Source of the DNA: Stercorarius parasiticus
Lineage: Eukaryota > Chordata > Aves > Charadriiformes > Stercorariidae
Assembly: GCA_013396915.1 (NCBI GenBank)
Contig: VWZL01000529.1
Location: 124,001 to 188,000, forward strand
Length of the DNA: 64,000 nt
Reading direction: 5' to 3'
Part shown: positions 25,201 through 38,910 of the stretch, in pieces
How positions within the stretch are numbered: the stretch's first letter is position 1
How the letters are laid out: every line of letters begins with the position of its first letter
The notes under the pieces: generated by a model
Database searches by the model: none
What the model saw: only the letters and a program-made list of their open reading frames with translations
What the model was told of the DNA's origin: nothing
Made by a program: the position numbers and the translations under genes

Positions 25201-28021
25201 TTGCTCTTTCCTTTTCTGCATTTTGAATTGTGCCCCTCGTTTTATTTGCTGCCTATCTAGTTCTCATTTGCAGGGCGCAGTAATCAGCCAAGGCAGAAGC
25301 GGAGGTTTGCAGATAAGAGCGTCGGGCACTTGTATCTCTGGCTTCCCTCGCCCCTCTGCGCCAAGCGCCTCTTCTGGGTTTGGCATGGCACCGCGGCTCA
25401 GGAGCTCGCCGTTTCCTTAGCAGGGTCTGAATTCAGCCACTTAATGCCCTGCTGCACTGCCAAAGTACGCTCTGGAGCTCAGGGCTGTATACAGGAGGAG
25501 CAAATTACAGATGCAGCCGACGGGATGTTGCCAAGCTGTTATCTGTGGTCCTCTTGACTGAAGTAGCCTGTCCATGCGCTCTGATTTCCCCTTCTCCCTT
25601 TTGTGAAGTGCTGGGGGGACGTGACCTCTTCTGCTCCTCTCCCTCTGAAATACTCTGCTCCAGAAAGCAGGTGAAGTTTTGTAAGAGCTATGCTTTACCC
25701 TCATTACCTAACAGCACAGAAAGGAAATACAAGCAATTAACTTAGAACGAGAGGTGTTTTATGGGGCAGCTGGGTATTTGAGTGTTTGGGGTTTTTTTTG
25801 CTGGTAGTTTTTTTTTTAATCAAGAATCGGCAAGATTTTTTTTTCTTACAGACATTTCGTATCTTTTTTTTCGTAGTCATGAAGGAACAAAAAGCACTTC
25901 AGGTTTGATTTCTATTACTGTGTCGAGCGCTTCAAAACATTCCTATTTCATTTTTAGTTATTATGGATATAATAGTTTGTGTTTTCCAAGTCATAGCCAA
26001 AATCACCCAACGTACAACACGAGGAATCAGCCTGTAAAGGGAATGAAAGAGAATAATAGGTGTTTTCCCAGATGTTTAGAGGTGAGGAAAGCAGAGGCTC
26101 AAGAACCACATAATAAAGCCCAAATTCTGGCAGCACAGACCTCTGCTCTCTGGCTTGTCTTTGCTTTTTCCTCTGACTCTTCTCCCAACGTATCTGGTTG
26201 CAAAACTCCTTTGCCCTTTCTATGGCTTTGACGCAAACCAGCAGAGACCTCTTTCAACTGTGGGAGCAGTTTTTGGAAGAATTCTTCTCAGCCTTTGGAG
26301 GCCCTGAAAAATGCTTATTTAAGGTGGTATATTTTTTCCCACAAAATACTTGAGCCATTTCAGCTGAAACTTTAAAAAAAGGATTGAGCTTGAAGCAAAC
26401 ACCTGGTAAGATACATAGAGTTATATATGGAAAAAAAAAAAAGCTTCAAAAAGCAGGGAGTTATCAATCAATCTTTGACAGCTCTTACAGTTTGTGGTAT
26501 TTTAACATAAAGATGCAGGTTCCCTAGTTCCTCTCAGGAATCTCTTCAAAGAGCATCTCTTTGTTAAATAGGTGAGCCTAAATAAGTACTTTTCTGCCTT
26601 GTTTCTAGTCTTTAATACGTATTATTCTCAGGAAAAAAAATCTTACTTAAAATAATACAGACCGGCTTTAAGGGAGAATCTCTTCAAATATTAATTATTT
26701 TTTAAAGTGTCCTGTTACTTTATATTTTCTCTAACAGGGATGGGATAGATAAACTTCCTCCCCTCAGTTCCCAGGTCAGCAGCCAGAGAGGAAACCCTGT
26801 CCCAAAGGGGAAAGCGCACTGACACACACTGCTGGGAAACCAAAATCGGCAGGTGCGGTTTCGGTTCTGCTTTCCCTGCTGCTTTACAGGAGCCCGGCAT
26901 CCGTGGTGTGGCTTTTGAGAAATGGTTCCCGAATTGCTGCACTACTTCCATTGTTGTACATAGAAGTAATTAGGTGATCAGCCTAATTCTGTGAAGAAAT
27001 ACAGTTTCTGCGTGCAAATCGTACTGTTTGCCGTGTCCTCCAGAAAATCTGTTCCTTGGCTTACAGGTTCCTTGGTTTCACCTCTGTCTTTCCTGAGAGC
27101 TTGGAGGTAGTCTCTCTGACAATACAACGGTATTTATTTCTTTTACTGGTCAGCATAGGAAAAAGCTAAGAAGCCTTTATCTTCATTGAATTGCATTTTT
27201 CTCAAGTTACTAGTATGTTCATGACCCAAGGAAACTGGTTAAAGGAAGAGGGTTGTTAGCCATATATATTTCAGGTATTAAAACATTGAAGGATGTTTTG
27301 CAAATAGACTCTGAGGAAAACATCTCCCCTCAATGCAAGCAGTCGCAAAATTGTAGTTTAAGACAAATAGTGCACGTGTTGCACCCCTGTGCTTATAAAG
27401 GTTTTGCTAGTTTCTAATTATAAGTCTTGTCCTAAGCAAAATTCTGGAACACTTTTAGAGAAATCTAAATTCTCCATGTGTCTGATGAATACAGAAGTGG
27501 CTGCTTTTGCAGCATCCTGCTGTACATGGCTGGCTTTCCTGGCCTCCCCTAGACCTTCGTCACATTGTTTCCTGAGAAACTAAGAATTACTTCAATAGCT
27601 ATAAATTAATAAATGATAAGAAAGTAGCTAAGAATTAGTTCTTGTACTCCTCCTTTCTGAATGTGCGAGTGGTCTTTTAATCTAGACACAGTCAATTTTA
27701 TGACCATTTAAAAGTACTGTGTGGAGATTTAAAGGCATGGTGTGAAAACTGTCTTTGTTTAGCATACCTGAAAAACAATGATATGCAGGTTTGAAGCAGT
27801 CACCAACTCATTTCAACTGCCGCAGCAAGGCTGATTTGAAGATGTGTGCCTTTCAAACTGGTCTTCTCTGTATCAATCTGTCTGGTCTCAAAACAGAGAT
27901 ACCATGAACTTCAGCTTCTTCCCCAAGTTAACACTAGGGCAAGAGGATCGTGCTTCTTGCTCATGTATTTGTTAGAAGAGAGAGGTTTCAACCTTGCTTT
28001 GTGTCTCATTTACTTAGATTT

Positions 28022-28100
28022 AAAGAAAAAGGAAAACACCAAACAAAAAAAAAAGCTCAAAACCAAAAAAAAACCCAAAAAAACCCCTCCCGAAACAACA
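28022..28100. repeat. A-rich/C low-complexity tract
   Basis: A runs are separated by CC, CCC or CCCC. It resembles the tract at 47403. Confidence 0.85.
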
Positions 28101-29460
28101 GACTGTGATAACAGTTAAGTTTCAGGACAGGTTTAATTAGAAATGGTACTTTCTTTTAAAGATTCGTAGCTAAATAAAGTGCTTTTTAATCAAAAGAATT
28201 TTAAAGGATGTTTGTATAGTGTGTGGTACTGATGGAAAAAAAAAAAACCCAAACCCGAACTAGAAACTGATTTTTAAATGAAGAACACCTATTATGCCTT
28301 GCCTACTCTCAAGAGTAGATGACAGCTGTCGGCTAGCGTACTTAAGCAATTCTTGCTTCTGATTTGCTTCTCGTTTATATTCAGCCATTTCATACACTTA
28401 TATTCAAATGTATATAGGCACATATAATTTATCCTCTTTTTAGATTTTCAGTATGTGAAAGGTAATGATATTAATTCATTTCAGAAGACTAGGCTTCTTG
28501 GGTCTTTGTTCTCTCCTGTTCACAGAATTAATCAAGGCCATGAAATCGTCCCTAAACTCTCTTTGCACAGTTCAGAACTGTGGAGGAAATTCAAATCTAC
28601 CTAATGGGATACCATTCATCTTTATGTTGTTGGTGTTCTGGAGCAGGCTGGAAGAAAGAAAACTGTCAGCAAAACTCAGAGCAGACCCTTAAGAAGGGTC
28701 ATATCTAAGGACCATCTCAAAGATGAAAGCAAAAATCAGGAGTCCTGTTTACCCCCCATGTTATCTAAGCTGCTTTTCTGACTACAAACTCCTAGGCTTG
28801 AGTCTGCTGGCAGGATTCTTCCGAAAGGTAATTTTTGATGTTATTTTACCTGTTCGTACTATTTTACTGTCAGATGGTAATAGGTATCGTGACAAGAATA
28901 GCTTTGCTCTCAGAGTATGTTGTTGGTTTCATTTTCAGCGAGTCTCAAACTGTAGTACGTTTTTATTTTTTTTGCTGGATCTGGAGGCAAGATGTTTTTG
29001 GTAGTGTTGTGTTGTTTAGCTGAACACAGCCGAGCGTTCTGAATAACGGCAGCCTTAATAATAAATAGCAGTTATAGCATCTTCCATCAGATGATTTTTG
29101 AAGAGTTGTAAACATGTTATTTAGACCTTTCAGCCGTTTTGTGCGGTTGCAAATATTTTTATCCCCGTTTCACAAATGAATAATAGAAGACTCAGATGAA
29201 GTGGGACATTGTCATAGTCCTTGAGTATTAGTTTAGCCATTGGGTTTGTACTTGACTTTGTTCTTTTTCTCAGATTTGGTCTGTCATGATCCTAGAAGTT
29301 CATCTTGCAGATATAAAGTTTTGTACTATGGTAGAGACGTAATTTGGGTGGATTAAAAAAGAAGCTGCTGATTACTTAAAGCTGGTTCAGTTTAGTATTT
29401 AAAAAAAAAAAAACCGTTAAACATCAGATACTCACTTTTTTCCTCGTTCTCTATTTGCTT

Positions 29461-29476
29461 GGGGGGCCGGGGGGGG
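29461..29476 (+). repeat. G-rich run (G6 CC G8)
   Basis: Sixteen bases with fourteen Gs in two runs could in principle fold as a G-quadruplex by splitting the longer run. Confidence 0.8.
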
Positions 29477-30689
29477 TAAATTCTCTTTTATCCCAAAACA
29501 TTTTCAGTAGCTTTCTGTTTCCTTATTTTACCTACAAAAATCTCCAATCCTGTATGGAGCAGAAAATTTGGCATTTTTCTACCATAAGGGTTAAATCTAC
29601 TGTTGGTGTTCACATTACAAACACAATCCTTATATATTTATATCCTCACTTGAGAATAAGCATTATAAGAAATAGAGACCAGATTCAGATTTATTTTTTT
29701 TTGCTGTGGTGTCCCACTAATTCTTTCTTTCTTTGAGTTAAGTCTTTCTACAAGAATCAAATATTAAATTTGAATAATCTTTTACACGACAGTTTCTAAA
29801 ACAGCAATGTATTTAATTTTCAGAACACTCTTTCTAGGGTCCTCCTAATTACAATTTTCTAAATCAGAAATTATTTTTAACATGCAATAAATATATCCAT
29901 GGATGAAGGGAAGGAAGAGGTGAGGAAGCATTCCCAGCACGAAAAAAATAACAGCAAAAAAGAAATTAAAAGTTATTTTCTCAATTTTCTTTTGATCTCT
30001 CTGCTTAATCATGTCACGTTATACAGGGAGAAAAGAGAGGTAGGGAGAGATTAGAATTATTTACCTGGTTTTATTATTTTTCTTTTAATATCAGAGTTTC
30101 TTGATTTAAGCCAGAGAAGTGCAAATAAGGAGGAAGACCGAAGAGTGAAAGATCAGAAAATCCCTGATTTTATTTCAATTGGATAGTGTAGAATGTTTTC
30201 CCCTTTGCTTATTTTGGTCTAAACCATGATTTTGGACTGGTTTAGGAGAAAAAAAATTCTATTGAGAAGGCTGGGATTCATCCTTGGCCTCCTGAGCTTG
30301 GTCTGACAAAGTCTTGCAAATTAGACTTTCTAAGTGAAAATCCAACCGAAAGCAGTCTGCTTCAACATAAGATTCCCAGTTTGGTGCTATTTCAGCCAGT
30401 TCCAGCTCCCAGGCTGGGTCAGAACACATCCTAAGATAGAGAAGGACATGTGATGGTGAAATTATTTGTGCTAGCACACAAGGTGGATAAATGTCAGTAA
30501 AGATTTAGGGCTGTGCTTCCCAAGTCGATGCTGAGGCAAGCAGATTAATGCATTTCTTGCTAAAATAAAAAAAGATGTAATTAAGTAGCTAAAGAGAAAG
30601 TGTATTTGAGCGCGTTGTTCTAACTTTTTTGCACCTATGTTTCAATGGCATACTGAAAATATGAAAAGGAGGCAGAGAAAACATACCAA

Positions 30690-31085
30690 ATGAATGAAGG
30701 CTTTTATAGTGAGAGGCTTAAGGAACTTATTTGGTTTATCAAAGAGAAAGTTAAGAGCTGATCTGATTGCAGTGTACGAGTGCCTACACGTTCAGAAGGT
30801 ATCTGAGATTAGGGTGACCTTTAATAGAGGAGAACGATTAGATCGAGCAGTTTATAATAGACACGGTAAGCATTGCTTCCCAATGATGTACATTAACTTA
30901 GTTGAAACTTTTAAATCAAGCTGTTGAAGTTTCTTCCCAAAATTTAGGCTCTGGTTGACGACAAATTATCGGACTTCATAATAGGAAGGGCTGAAACTCT
31001 CCATTGAATGGAATTGTGTCATGAATTTTTCAGGAAATCGGATGTGGTGGTTCCTTCTGGCCTAAAACAAATCTGCAAATTCCTG
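30690..31085 (+). mobile_element. Ancient CR1 3' relic, sense
   Basis: A block translating as GLRNLFGLSKRKLRADLIAV matches the CR1 ORF2 C-terminal pattern ([15 protein letters not shown]). About 300 bp later comes GTGGTTCCTTCTGGCCTAAA, the conserved 3' end of old CR1 elements. The copy is decayed and non-coding. Confidence 0.65.
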
Positions 31086-32435
31086 CAGACATCGCTTTCA
31101 GTATTCTGTGTGATTCTGAATACAGGCACGTATTTTTCGGTGCAAGCTTTACTTGAGAAGGGGAACATGCAAGAGGGCAGCACACCTAGTGGCTCTGCAT
31201 TATGCCATAGGACTGGACGTAAATAAGTAGGGAGGGAAGCCTAACTGCTATGTGACTGGAGGCAAAAAATCAGTCTCCTGGGTCCAGGACTCCAGCATCG
31301 CAACTATTAACAGAAATAATGTGGAATTTAAAAAAATAAAATTAGCTGAACCTTAATCTCTATAAGGGAAATGAGGAAGCTGAATTTATTAATATTTCAC
31401 CTCTTTTAAGACATAAAAGACCGTCCCCAGCTCTGGCTGCCCTTTTAGTTGTCTTGTACTGAAAATGAAGTAAAAGTGCAAACTCCGAAGGTATCTCTTT
31501 CCTGTTTTATTTTTCAGGTACTCACCGTTATTTCAACAACTCTTCATGAATAGCCGTAGTATCTGACACGTTAGCAAGTGAATTACAGCAAGAGTTTTAT
31601 TTTGTTTTAAAATGCCTCCAGGCTGATTTCATTGACTACTAGTAGTGTGTGGAGGTCACAGCTATCACAGCTACTGATTTCCTTGGGTAAGCTGGAACTT
31701 GCTGCCAAATTGATCAAGAGGGGGAGAGACAAACACAGTGGGAAGTTGCATTCAGAGAGATTTGCCTTCAGAGTACCATGTTGTTACTGTATTTTGGGAA
31801 CCACGTGGAAGGGAAGGGAAATATTAGTCCCTGTGGTCTGAATTCTTTCTTAGTGGATGCTTATGTCTTTCTGCACTTGGGGAAAAGCATCAGAATTTAA
31901 AAAAGAGAAAAAAAAAAAAAGCAAAATCATGGACTCATTGCTCCCTGAGTGTGGCTGCGTTTGATTTCAATGAGATCCAGATTTCGTGCTCTATGCAAAT
32001 GTGCTTTGTGTAAGTACATTTGCTGTATGTAAGTACAGTAAGAGAGCCTGTTAAACAACAAAATGTGATTAAAGCAACCCTCAGTTAAATCACAGGATCA
32101 TGGTAAAAAACTCTATAGTATTGTAAATTAATTATTCTTTCTGTTCTAATTACGCATTCGCACAAGCCTTTGAATCAGCTGCTGGGAATCTGACGGAAGC
32201 CCTCCCCTGGCTTCGTTATTGACTATTGTCGTGGTATTTATATCTGCCTGTTTTATTCAAACCCTAAAAAGTTGTGAAGAGCATAGAGATAGAGGCGTGC
32301 GTATGTGGTGTCTAGAGAACTGCAGGCTCACCCTACAGAAATACATCCCTATGGGGACACACTCTGTGCTAGTCAAGGAAGGCCAATACGCAGGGAGCAT
32401 TGGCGGCGTTCCCACAAGAAAAGAAAGTTGTGCAC

Positions 32436-32763
32436 ATCATAGAATCCTAAAACCATTTAGGTTGGAAAAGACCTTTAAGATCATTGAGTCCAACCGTTAG
32501 CATAACACTGCCAAGTCTACCACTAAGCCATGTCCCTGAGCCCCAAGTCCACACATCTTTTAAATACCTCCATGAATGGTGACTCAATCACTTCCCTGGG
32601 CAGCCTGTTCCAATGCTTGACAGCCCTTTCGGAGAAGAAATTTTTCCTAATATCCAATCTAAACCTCCCCTGGCACAACTTGAGGCTGTTTCCTCTTGTC
32701 CTATCACTTGTTACCTGGGAAAAGAGACCAACCCCTGCCTCGCCACAACCTCCTTTCAGGTAG
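32436..32763 (-). mobile_element. CR1 LINE 3' end, antisense, 5'-truncated
   Basis: It begins ATCATAGAATCC and continues with the conserved GGTTGGAAAAGACC and TAAGATCATTGAGTCCAACC blocks, ending where homology stops after CCTTTCAGGTAG. The minus strand retains the ORF2 terminus ([20 protein letters not shown]). It belongs to the same broad subfamily as the copy at 45797. Confidence 0.92.
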
Positions 32764-33271
32764 AACTCCATTGGTAGAACTGACTTAAGTGTTCCTGGTG
32801 ATGCAAAATAAGCAAGCAAATATATAACAGTATGGCATTGATTTGAACAGTAAATCATACTTAGCATTAGCCAAATGAGAAATATGTTCCCTGTTGGGAC
32901 AAAAGCAGCACGAACATGGAGAGAACAGATTCTTGATAGTTTGCATTGGCCAATGTGCCAAGTATTGCATCACAATGGTAATGTTTCTGATTTTATGCTG
33001 GGCATTTTAAACATGTGCTCTGTTGAGTATATGTTTTCAGTTCTGTCACTCTTCTAGTCATCGTAATATGTACAGTTATGGTGGGAGGCTGCGTATATGT
33101 GGCAGAATTTATGATAAGCTTCAGCGTGTGGTCATTCTCCACCGGGGCAATGTGCTTGGCTTTCCTGACAACTGGAGCTCAAACACAGGAAGAGCTCACG
33201 TAGACCTTGTAATCTAGAAGGATGTTGAAAAAATCTGATCTACAGGATGTTTGTTGCTGTTTGCCTACTTA

Positions 33272-33289
33272 CATCATCATCATCATCAT
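33272..33289. repeat. (CAT)6 microsatellite
   Basis: There are six perfect CAT units, followed by AACG. Confidence 0.95.
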
Positions 33290-34349
33290 AACGATGGCAC
33301 ACAAATAAGTAGTGTTGTCCAACAGTTTAAAATAATCCCAGAACTTAATTTAGAAGCTGCTCCAGCATTGGTATTTTATATATGCCACTGTTTTCTCCCT
33401 TTGATTGTCAGAGGGAAACATTGGATTATATTATCAGTTTGTTCCACATACGGTCTAAAATTTTGCTTTATCAAAGTAAAACAGCACAATATGCCGTAGG
33501 GCCACTCTCAGTGTTTTTTCAGAAGCTTCCTAATGCCCAGTGGTTAAGTGATACTCAGTTAAATCTCTTATACCCACTTACCAATGTTCTATTTACAAAT
33601 GCTTGTCTAACGGACAACTCTAGATTTGACCCAAGAGTTAGATCGTGATGAGAGGTAACCGAACTGAGGGCATGAATTCTCAGTCACAGTTTTAAACCTT
33701 ACTCATATTTAAGGTTATGCTGCTGTTATGAGAAGACAGAGCTTTTACGTGTAAACTTTTGTTGGAGTGGTACAAATAGCATGTTTGACGCTTGCTTAGC
33801 ATGCTTCGGTAGCTAAGCAGATCAGGAAGAGAATGAAAGCTTAGAAATTAGGTCATTAGGTGGAAATGGCGAATGTAAATCAGTGCATTGTCACTAGCTC
33901 GGACATCTAACCAACAATTTAGCTCTGGATACTAGCAAGCACCGAAAGCTTCAACTCAGATAAGCATCTGGGTTTATCCAAACTTTTAAACTAGAGATTG
34001 CACCGGAGCAAAAACTAATACAAATATTATGGATTTCCAACATCACAAAAAGCAGCTTTTCTTGCAATGTAGTGTCACCTCACTTAAACAAAAGGCTTAG
34101 AAATTTTACCTATCCTTTCTGTTTGCAGCAATTTACCTCTTGACAAGATCTACAATTTATTTGAGGCTCACAAATTGGTGTTTATATTGTCTCCTATGTG
34201 TAAAGAGATCTTTTAAAACAACCAGAACTTCAGTTTCACTGAAGGAATTCTCCTGATGCACTTGCTAAATTTTTTTTCTCCTTCCTGTGCCTACTTTGAT
34301 GTCTCTTAGTAGTCTAGTTCAGTTCCCAGAAGGCCCCAGAAGAATCCGT

Positions 34350-35390
34350 GGAACCATGATGTACAGCAGGGCAGGGAGAGTTTCTGGTAGCAAGAATTAT
34401 AAGAGAATTCAAGGATGAAATTGTTGAATTACTGACAATAATGTGTAACAGCTCATATAAAACTGCTTTTGTACCTGAGGACTGAAAGTTGGCAAATGTG
34501 ATGGAAGTTTTTAAAATCCATTCCATGGAGAATGTAAGTTATTGGGTGGCATATTTTGCCAGGCAAATTAATAGAAACCTTGATAAGAATAGTATAAGAG
34601 AATACCTCATACTGTAAACTGCCTGTAAAGTATCAATGTAATTCCTTTTTAAAGATAAATCCTTCTTCACAAACCTGTTTGTAGAGGTCCACAAACATGT
34701 GAATAAGGATGTTTTAATTGACATATTTTGAATTACCAAAAGGGTTTTCAAAAAAACCCTTTGGCAAAAATTTTTAAGAAAACTAAATTAGCGTAAGAGG
34801 ATCCTTGCATGCCAAAAAGATACTTGTGAGGTAAGGGAGCTGAGGAAATTTGCTAATGGTTAAGTTCGCCAAGGTAGTGAGGACAAAGAAAGACCAAAGC
34901 TTTGTGAAAGACGATCATGAGACTGAGAAGCCAGACTATAAATGGTTGGTGAAGTTCCATGTAGAGAAATATAAAGCAAAACTTCACATAGAAAGTAATG
35001 TGCTATGAATTGGCCATTAACACTTGGGAGTGAGAACTCAGGTTTATAATAGTGATTCCATGAAAACATCATCTCAGAGTTCAGTACTGATCCACCGAGT
35101 ATTGTATATAGTTCCTGTCCATGTCTTCAAAGCCTTTGGTTGAATTTAAATTGTGGTAGAATTGAGAAGGGCAACAAGGATGCTCAAAGCAACAGAACGG
35201 TTTCCATTCACAGAATGACTGAGCAACACAGAGATAACTTGCGATGTGGTACAGGTCTTACAAAATTGAGTTGCATGGAGCTACATTTAAACAAAAGTAA
35301 TTATTTCTTGACACAACAGATTGTAGGTGTTGGAACTCAATGCAAAGAATGCAAACTGCTTTACGTCAGTTCAAGGGCTGACTATGCAAG
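34350..35390 (+). mobile_element. Ancient CR1/L3-like LINE relic, sense, about 1 kb
   Basis: Scattered blocks match, in order, a consensus I know from ancient amniote CR1 elements. These are GTACCTGAGGACTG and GGCAAATGTGATG near 34470-34505, CAACAAACATGTG-like and GGGTTTTCAAAAA near 34690-34755, and AATGGTTGGTGAAGTTCCATG near 34940. Then follow GATTCCATGAAAACATCATC near 35053, GAGAAGGGCAACAAGGATG near 35163 and TTCTTGACACAACAGATTG near 35307. The order follows the reverse transcriptase through the 3' part. Every frame is broken and divergence is heavy, so the edges are approximate. Confidence 0.7.
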
Positions 35391-36115
35391 ATAAAGTCGT
35401 TCAGATTTACCAAATACACAGAAAACGCCCAGCTCTGGAAAAGTTTTGTCCAAAAATATGTGAACCTTGTGAAAATAGTTGGGGGAAGTACAACGTATGT
35501 TTGTGCTGCTCCTGTTCTTCTCTTGATAACTACAGATGATTGTTTTGGGGGACATAATGACAGGCTAGGTGGAGCTTCAGTAGGGGTTAGCAGTTCTTCT
35601 ATGCTTTTGAATTGTCTGTTTCTACATTTGCATTTTCTAAGTGCTTTGAAAGTCATTGTCTGTGGCCTCAGTCATTGCAGAGTATTTCTCATACTTGCAT
35701 GTTCTGAAACTGGGAAGTAGAAGAAGTAGTAGTAGAGTACTGCTGAAACCTGTCCGAATTCTGTTAATCCTTGCTCACTTCAATAGTTTGGGTGGTTTTA
35801 AGGAGACTCGTTGCAAAAACATAGTATCTTCAAATTTTTTGGAAAGACATTTTTAAATTTAACTTTTTATTAAACCAGTTGAAATAGAAGAAGACTAAAA
35901 GGTTGTTAAACTTAGTTATGGCTACCAGAGTGCTGTGAATTGCTTTATTAATTCCTCCTGTAGCATGAATAGCATACTGCAGATTTTTATTTGCATTTGT
36001 GGTAGCTGTTAACTGCTATTATTATTTTGTTTTATAGAACTGGTTTTTAAATACTGGTGTTCCCCACTGGGCAAAATATGCTGCGTCATTTCCTAATATG
36101 TACCTCAACAAATTA

Positions 36116-36151
36116 CTCTCTCCCTCTTTTCTACTCCCTCCCTCCCTCCCT
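36116..36151. repeat. Pyrimidine tract with (CCCT)4
   Basis: CTCTCTCCCTC leads into CCCTCCCTCCCTCCCT. Confidence 0.85.
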
Positions 36152-37861
36152 GCAATGAAGAGGATAATTTTGTGTAGTGATCTGAGATCAGTTTACCCTG
36201 CAGCATTAATCTTCTAACAGAGAGATACTATTTTATTTTTCCAGCATGCTGTAATCCACCCCAGTTTCTGTTATATTTAAAACCTATTAATTGTTAATGT
36301 TGCACTTCTTGAATTCTAATAATGACCAGACTACATGCAGGGCTCTGGTTTGGGAAGGATCATTGACCGTTCCCCCGGGGATCTCGAGTGGTACTTTCTG
36401 GAGGCAGCGTGAGCTGTATTATTTGTGTAGATTTTTGTCCTTGTGCTGCTACATCTGTTTGAAACTGGGACTTTGGGTATAGTCTGCATTGTATGGTTTT
36501 GAACTGCATTGCCTGACGCTAGCGCTGTGGATTGTTATCTGGAATGCACAGAGGAATCATTGATCACTGCTTCTTTTTCCCTTTTTATTTTTTTTTTAAA
36601 CGGGACTGCAGACGCTAGTGGGTATTTATGCTATTTCTTTTCACCGATCTCAGGCACTTCAAATGATTGAGGTACTTCTCAGCATTTCTCTTTTGTTCTA
36701 GATTACCTGATCTAACAATTAGTAGTTAAGTTGGAAAGCAAAGCATGTCTTCTATTTAAGAAAAGAAAAATACTATTCCCTAATGATACAGCAATGTTGT
36801 GATATATATTCTAAATGTAATAATATATATTGACTGGCATATCTATTACAAAACGGATACTCAAAAAACTTTTAATCTGCGTGTATAATTGTGATATATT
36901 ATGCAGGGTGATGCGATAAATGGTTCAAATCAGAAAGAGAATTTTTTTTTTGTTATATTTTAAGCTTTTAAACTTTGGACTGTCATTACCTTCAAGAAAC
37001 AGAGGAAACAGGAAATAAGGATATTCATTTTAGGGTTTTTTTAGACTTTATCGCGTTCATTGCAACAATACCGTGTCATTTAATAAAGTAGTTAATTCTA
37101 GATGAGGGGTTTTACTTTTGTAATTGTCTTAATACGGTACCCCTGTGGCAATGAAACAGAGTATTTAATGGCAAAAGCTGATAAAATTTATATCATGTCT
37201 CCAGAAAATTTATTAGCAATGACATTTACAAAAACACGCATTTCATTTAAAAGGAATGTAGCAAGAAACTGATGTAGCTGTAGTCCAAAAAAATGAAGTA
37301 AGTGTTTAACGTTGGGTAATAGATTATCAGAGAATGTCTTCTTAGGCAGATACAATGCAATATGTTTTTCTTGAATTTGTGTATTTGTGTGTGTATATGC
37401 GAAGAAAATCCTCATTAGTGCAGGCTTCTCTGCAAGCTTAAATGTGTACTAAGGGAAAATTAGAGTCTTTATCTTCAGGTTTAGAAAGTCTGGAAGCAGC
37501 TGATTTACTGTTACAATTCTTTAACTAATGAATCCGTAACTTCAACTTTTCTCTCTTCCTTTCATAAGTCAGGTTAGTGTCAAATATGTGATGTGTATGA
37601 CCCGAGATTAAACACCCAGGTTTGGTTTCTTCAAATAGTACTGCAAAGGAAAAGAACCATCACTGTGACTGCCAAGAAAGATTTAGAAAAATATAACATT
37701 GTAACAAATTGAACTATTTTCTCCTGAGCTGGTTTAAAAAACAAGTTGGGAAATGGGCTCTTATCTTTTCTTATAGACTGTCATTTTTTGCCCTCTCCTC
37801 TTCAGAATCCATTTCTCATCTTACGTAAGTATTGAGGACCACACGTGCACAGATCCTCATA

Positions 37862-37935
37862 GGAGAATTTGTGTTGAAAGGCACCTCAGAGGTCATCTGG
37901 TGCAACCTCACAGGATCAGCTGTGAGATCAGACCA
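37862..37935 (-). mobile_element. Short ancient CR1 3' fragment, antisense
   Basis: The string AATTTGTGTTGAAAGGCACC with CAGAGGTCATCTGGTGCAAC is the reverse complement of a CR1 3' end, with several substitutions. Homology fades after about 75 bp. Confidence 0.55.
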
Positions 37936-38793
37936 GATATTCTGTTTTATTTGAATTAGAAAAATATGTTTGGGTCAGGAACTTAATTTTAATCTGTATC
38001 CATGCCACATCAGGGAAAATGACATATTATGCTTAGTTGAGGCCTTGATGCAGTCGCAGTTATAAACTCCGTTTTCCTCACATCCATTATCATTCCCAAC
38101 TCCGTCAGCGTTAACAACAGAGCTCTCTGTGATCTTGAGGATGTTCTAAACTGTGACCAACAGGAGTCCTGCTATTTAGCAAAGATGTAATCAATTCCCA
38201 GTTCCTGAAAATGTGCAGTGAAATTTAGGATTTAATATATTCAGTGCTTCACTTTTTTAACATTTTTCACAGTGTTCAAATGTTTTCTGAAGCGGGGTCA
38301 CTTGAGTTCCCTTTCCTGGTACAAACACTCGCCATGTGCTCTTCCGAATGTCAGCCTTCCCATGGGCGCTCTCACTCATTAATTCTGCATGGAAATGTTT
38401 GGGGATTACGACCTTTTTTCCCGGCAAGCAGTGTTTCTAACGGAGCCTGCAAAGGACCTCCTCTCACAAAGAGGTCTCTGGGAGAGAATATTTTCCAAGT
38501 AAATGCTAATATCTATCACTGAACAAAAGAACAAGTAGAGAGAAATGACAGTGATTTGTCAGGGGGCAAGAGTGGGTTCTCGTAATGTGCCTGTTGGACC
38601 AGCAGGTGATAGGGGAAGGCTTTCGGGGGGCTCTTTGCAATTCAGAGGCAGTAGTGGGGCCCTGCAGCACTGAGGATGTGCAGGGTTGGGGGTGGAACTA
38701 TCTAGTAGCCTGGGGGTGGCAGCAGCAATGGAGCTGCCTCTTCTTCCTAAGCTCTGGCATGCTGCCAATTCCCAATTTCCTCCTGTTTATCTC

Positions 38794-38821
38794 AAAAAGA
38801 CAAAGAAAAGAAAAGAAAAAG
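38794..38821. repeat. A/G-rich (AAAAG)n tract
   Basis: Imperfect AAAAG units lie about 90 bp upstream of the acceptor of the 38911 exon. Confidence 0.8.
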
Positions 38822-38910
38822 ATTCCAGCAGGAAGTGTTATTTTTTTATTTTTCTTCTGTACTGTATATTGCCCTGAAAAGTTGTAAATCGATTATTGTT
38901 TGTTCTCCAG

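Larger units (their letters stand above)
20098..38910 (+). other. ZNF385B: ZNF385B intron, 18.8 kb
   Basis: The intron runs from the consensus donor GTAAGT at 20098 to the acceptor ending CTCCAG at 38910 and is phase 0. It contains antisense CR1 copies (20311, 32436), ancient CR1 relics (about 21960, 30690, 34350, 37862), a short palindrome (20818) and several A-rich or T-rich tracts. The stretches 22260-28020, 28100-30690, 31086-32435, 32764-34349, 35391-37861 and 37936-38793 show no gene that I can support. Confidence 0.9.

Noticed and set aside
25782..26231. 149-codon plus-strand frame
   Set aside because: Its N-terminal third is phenylalanine from T runs and the rest has no protein-like pattern or domain.
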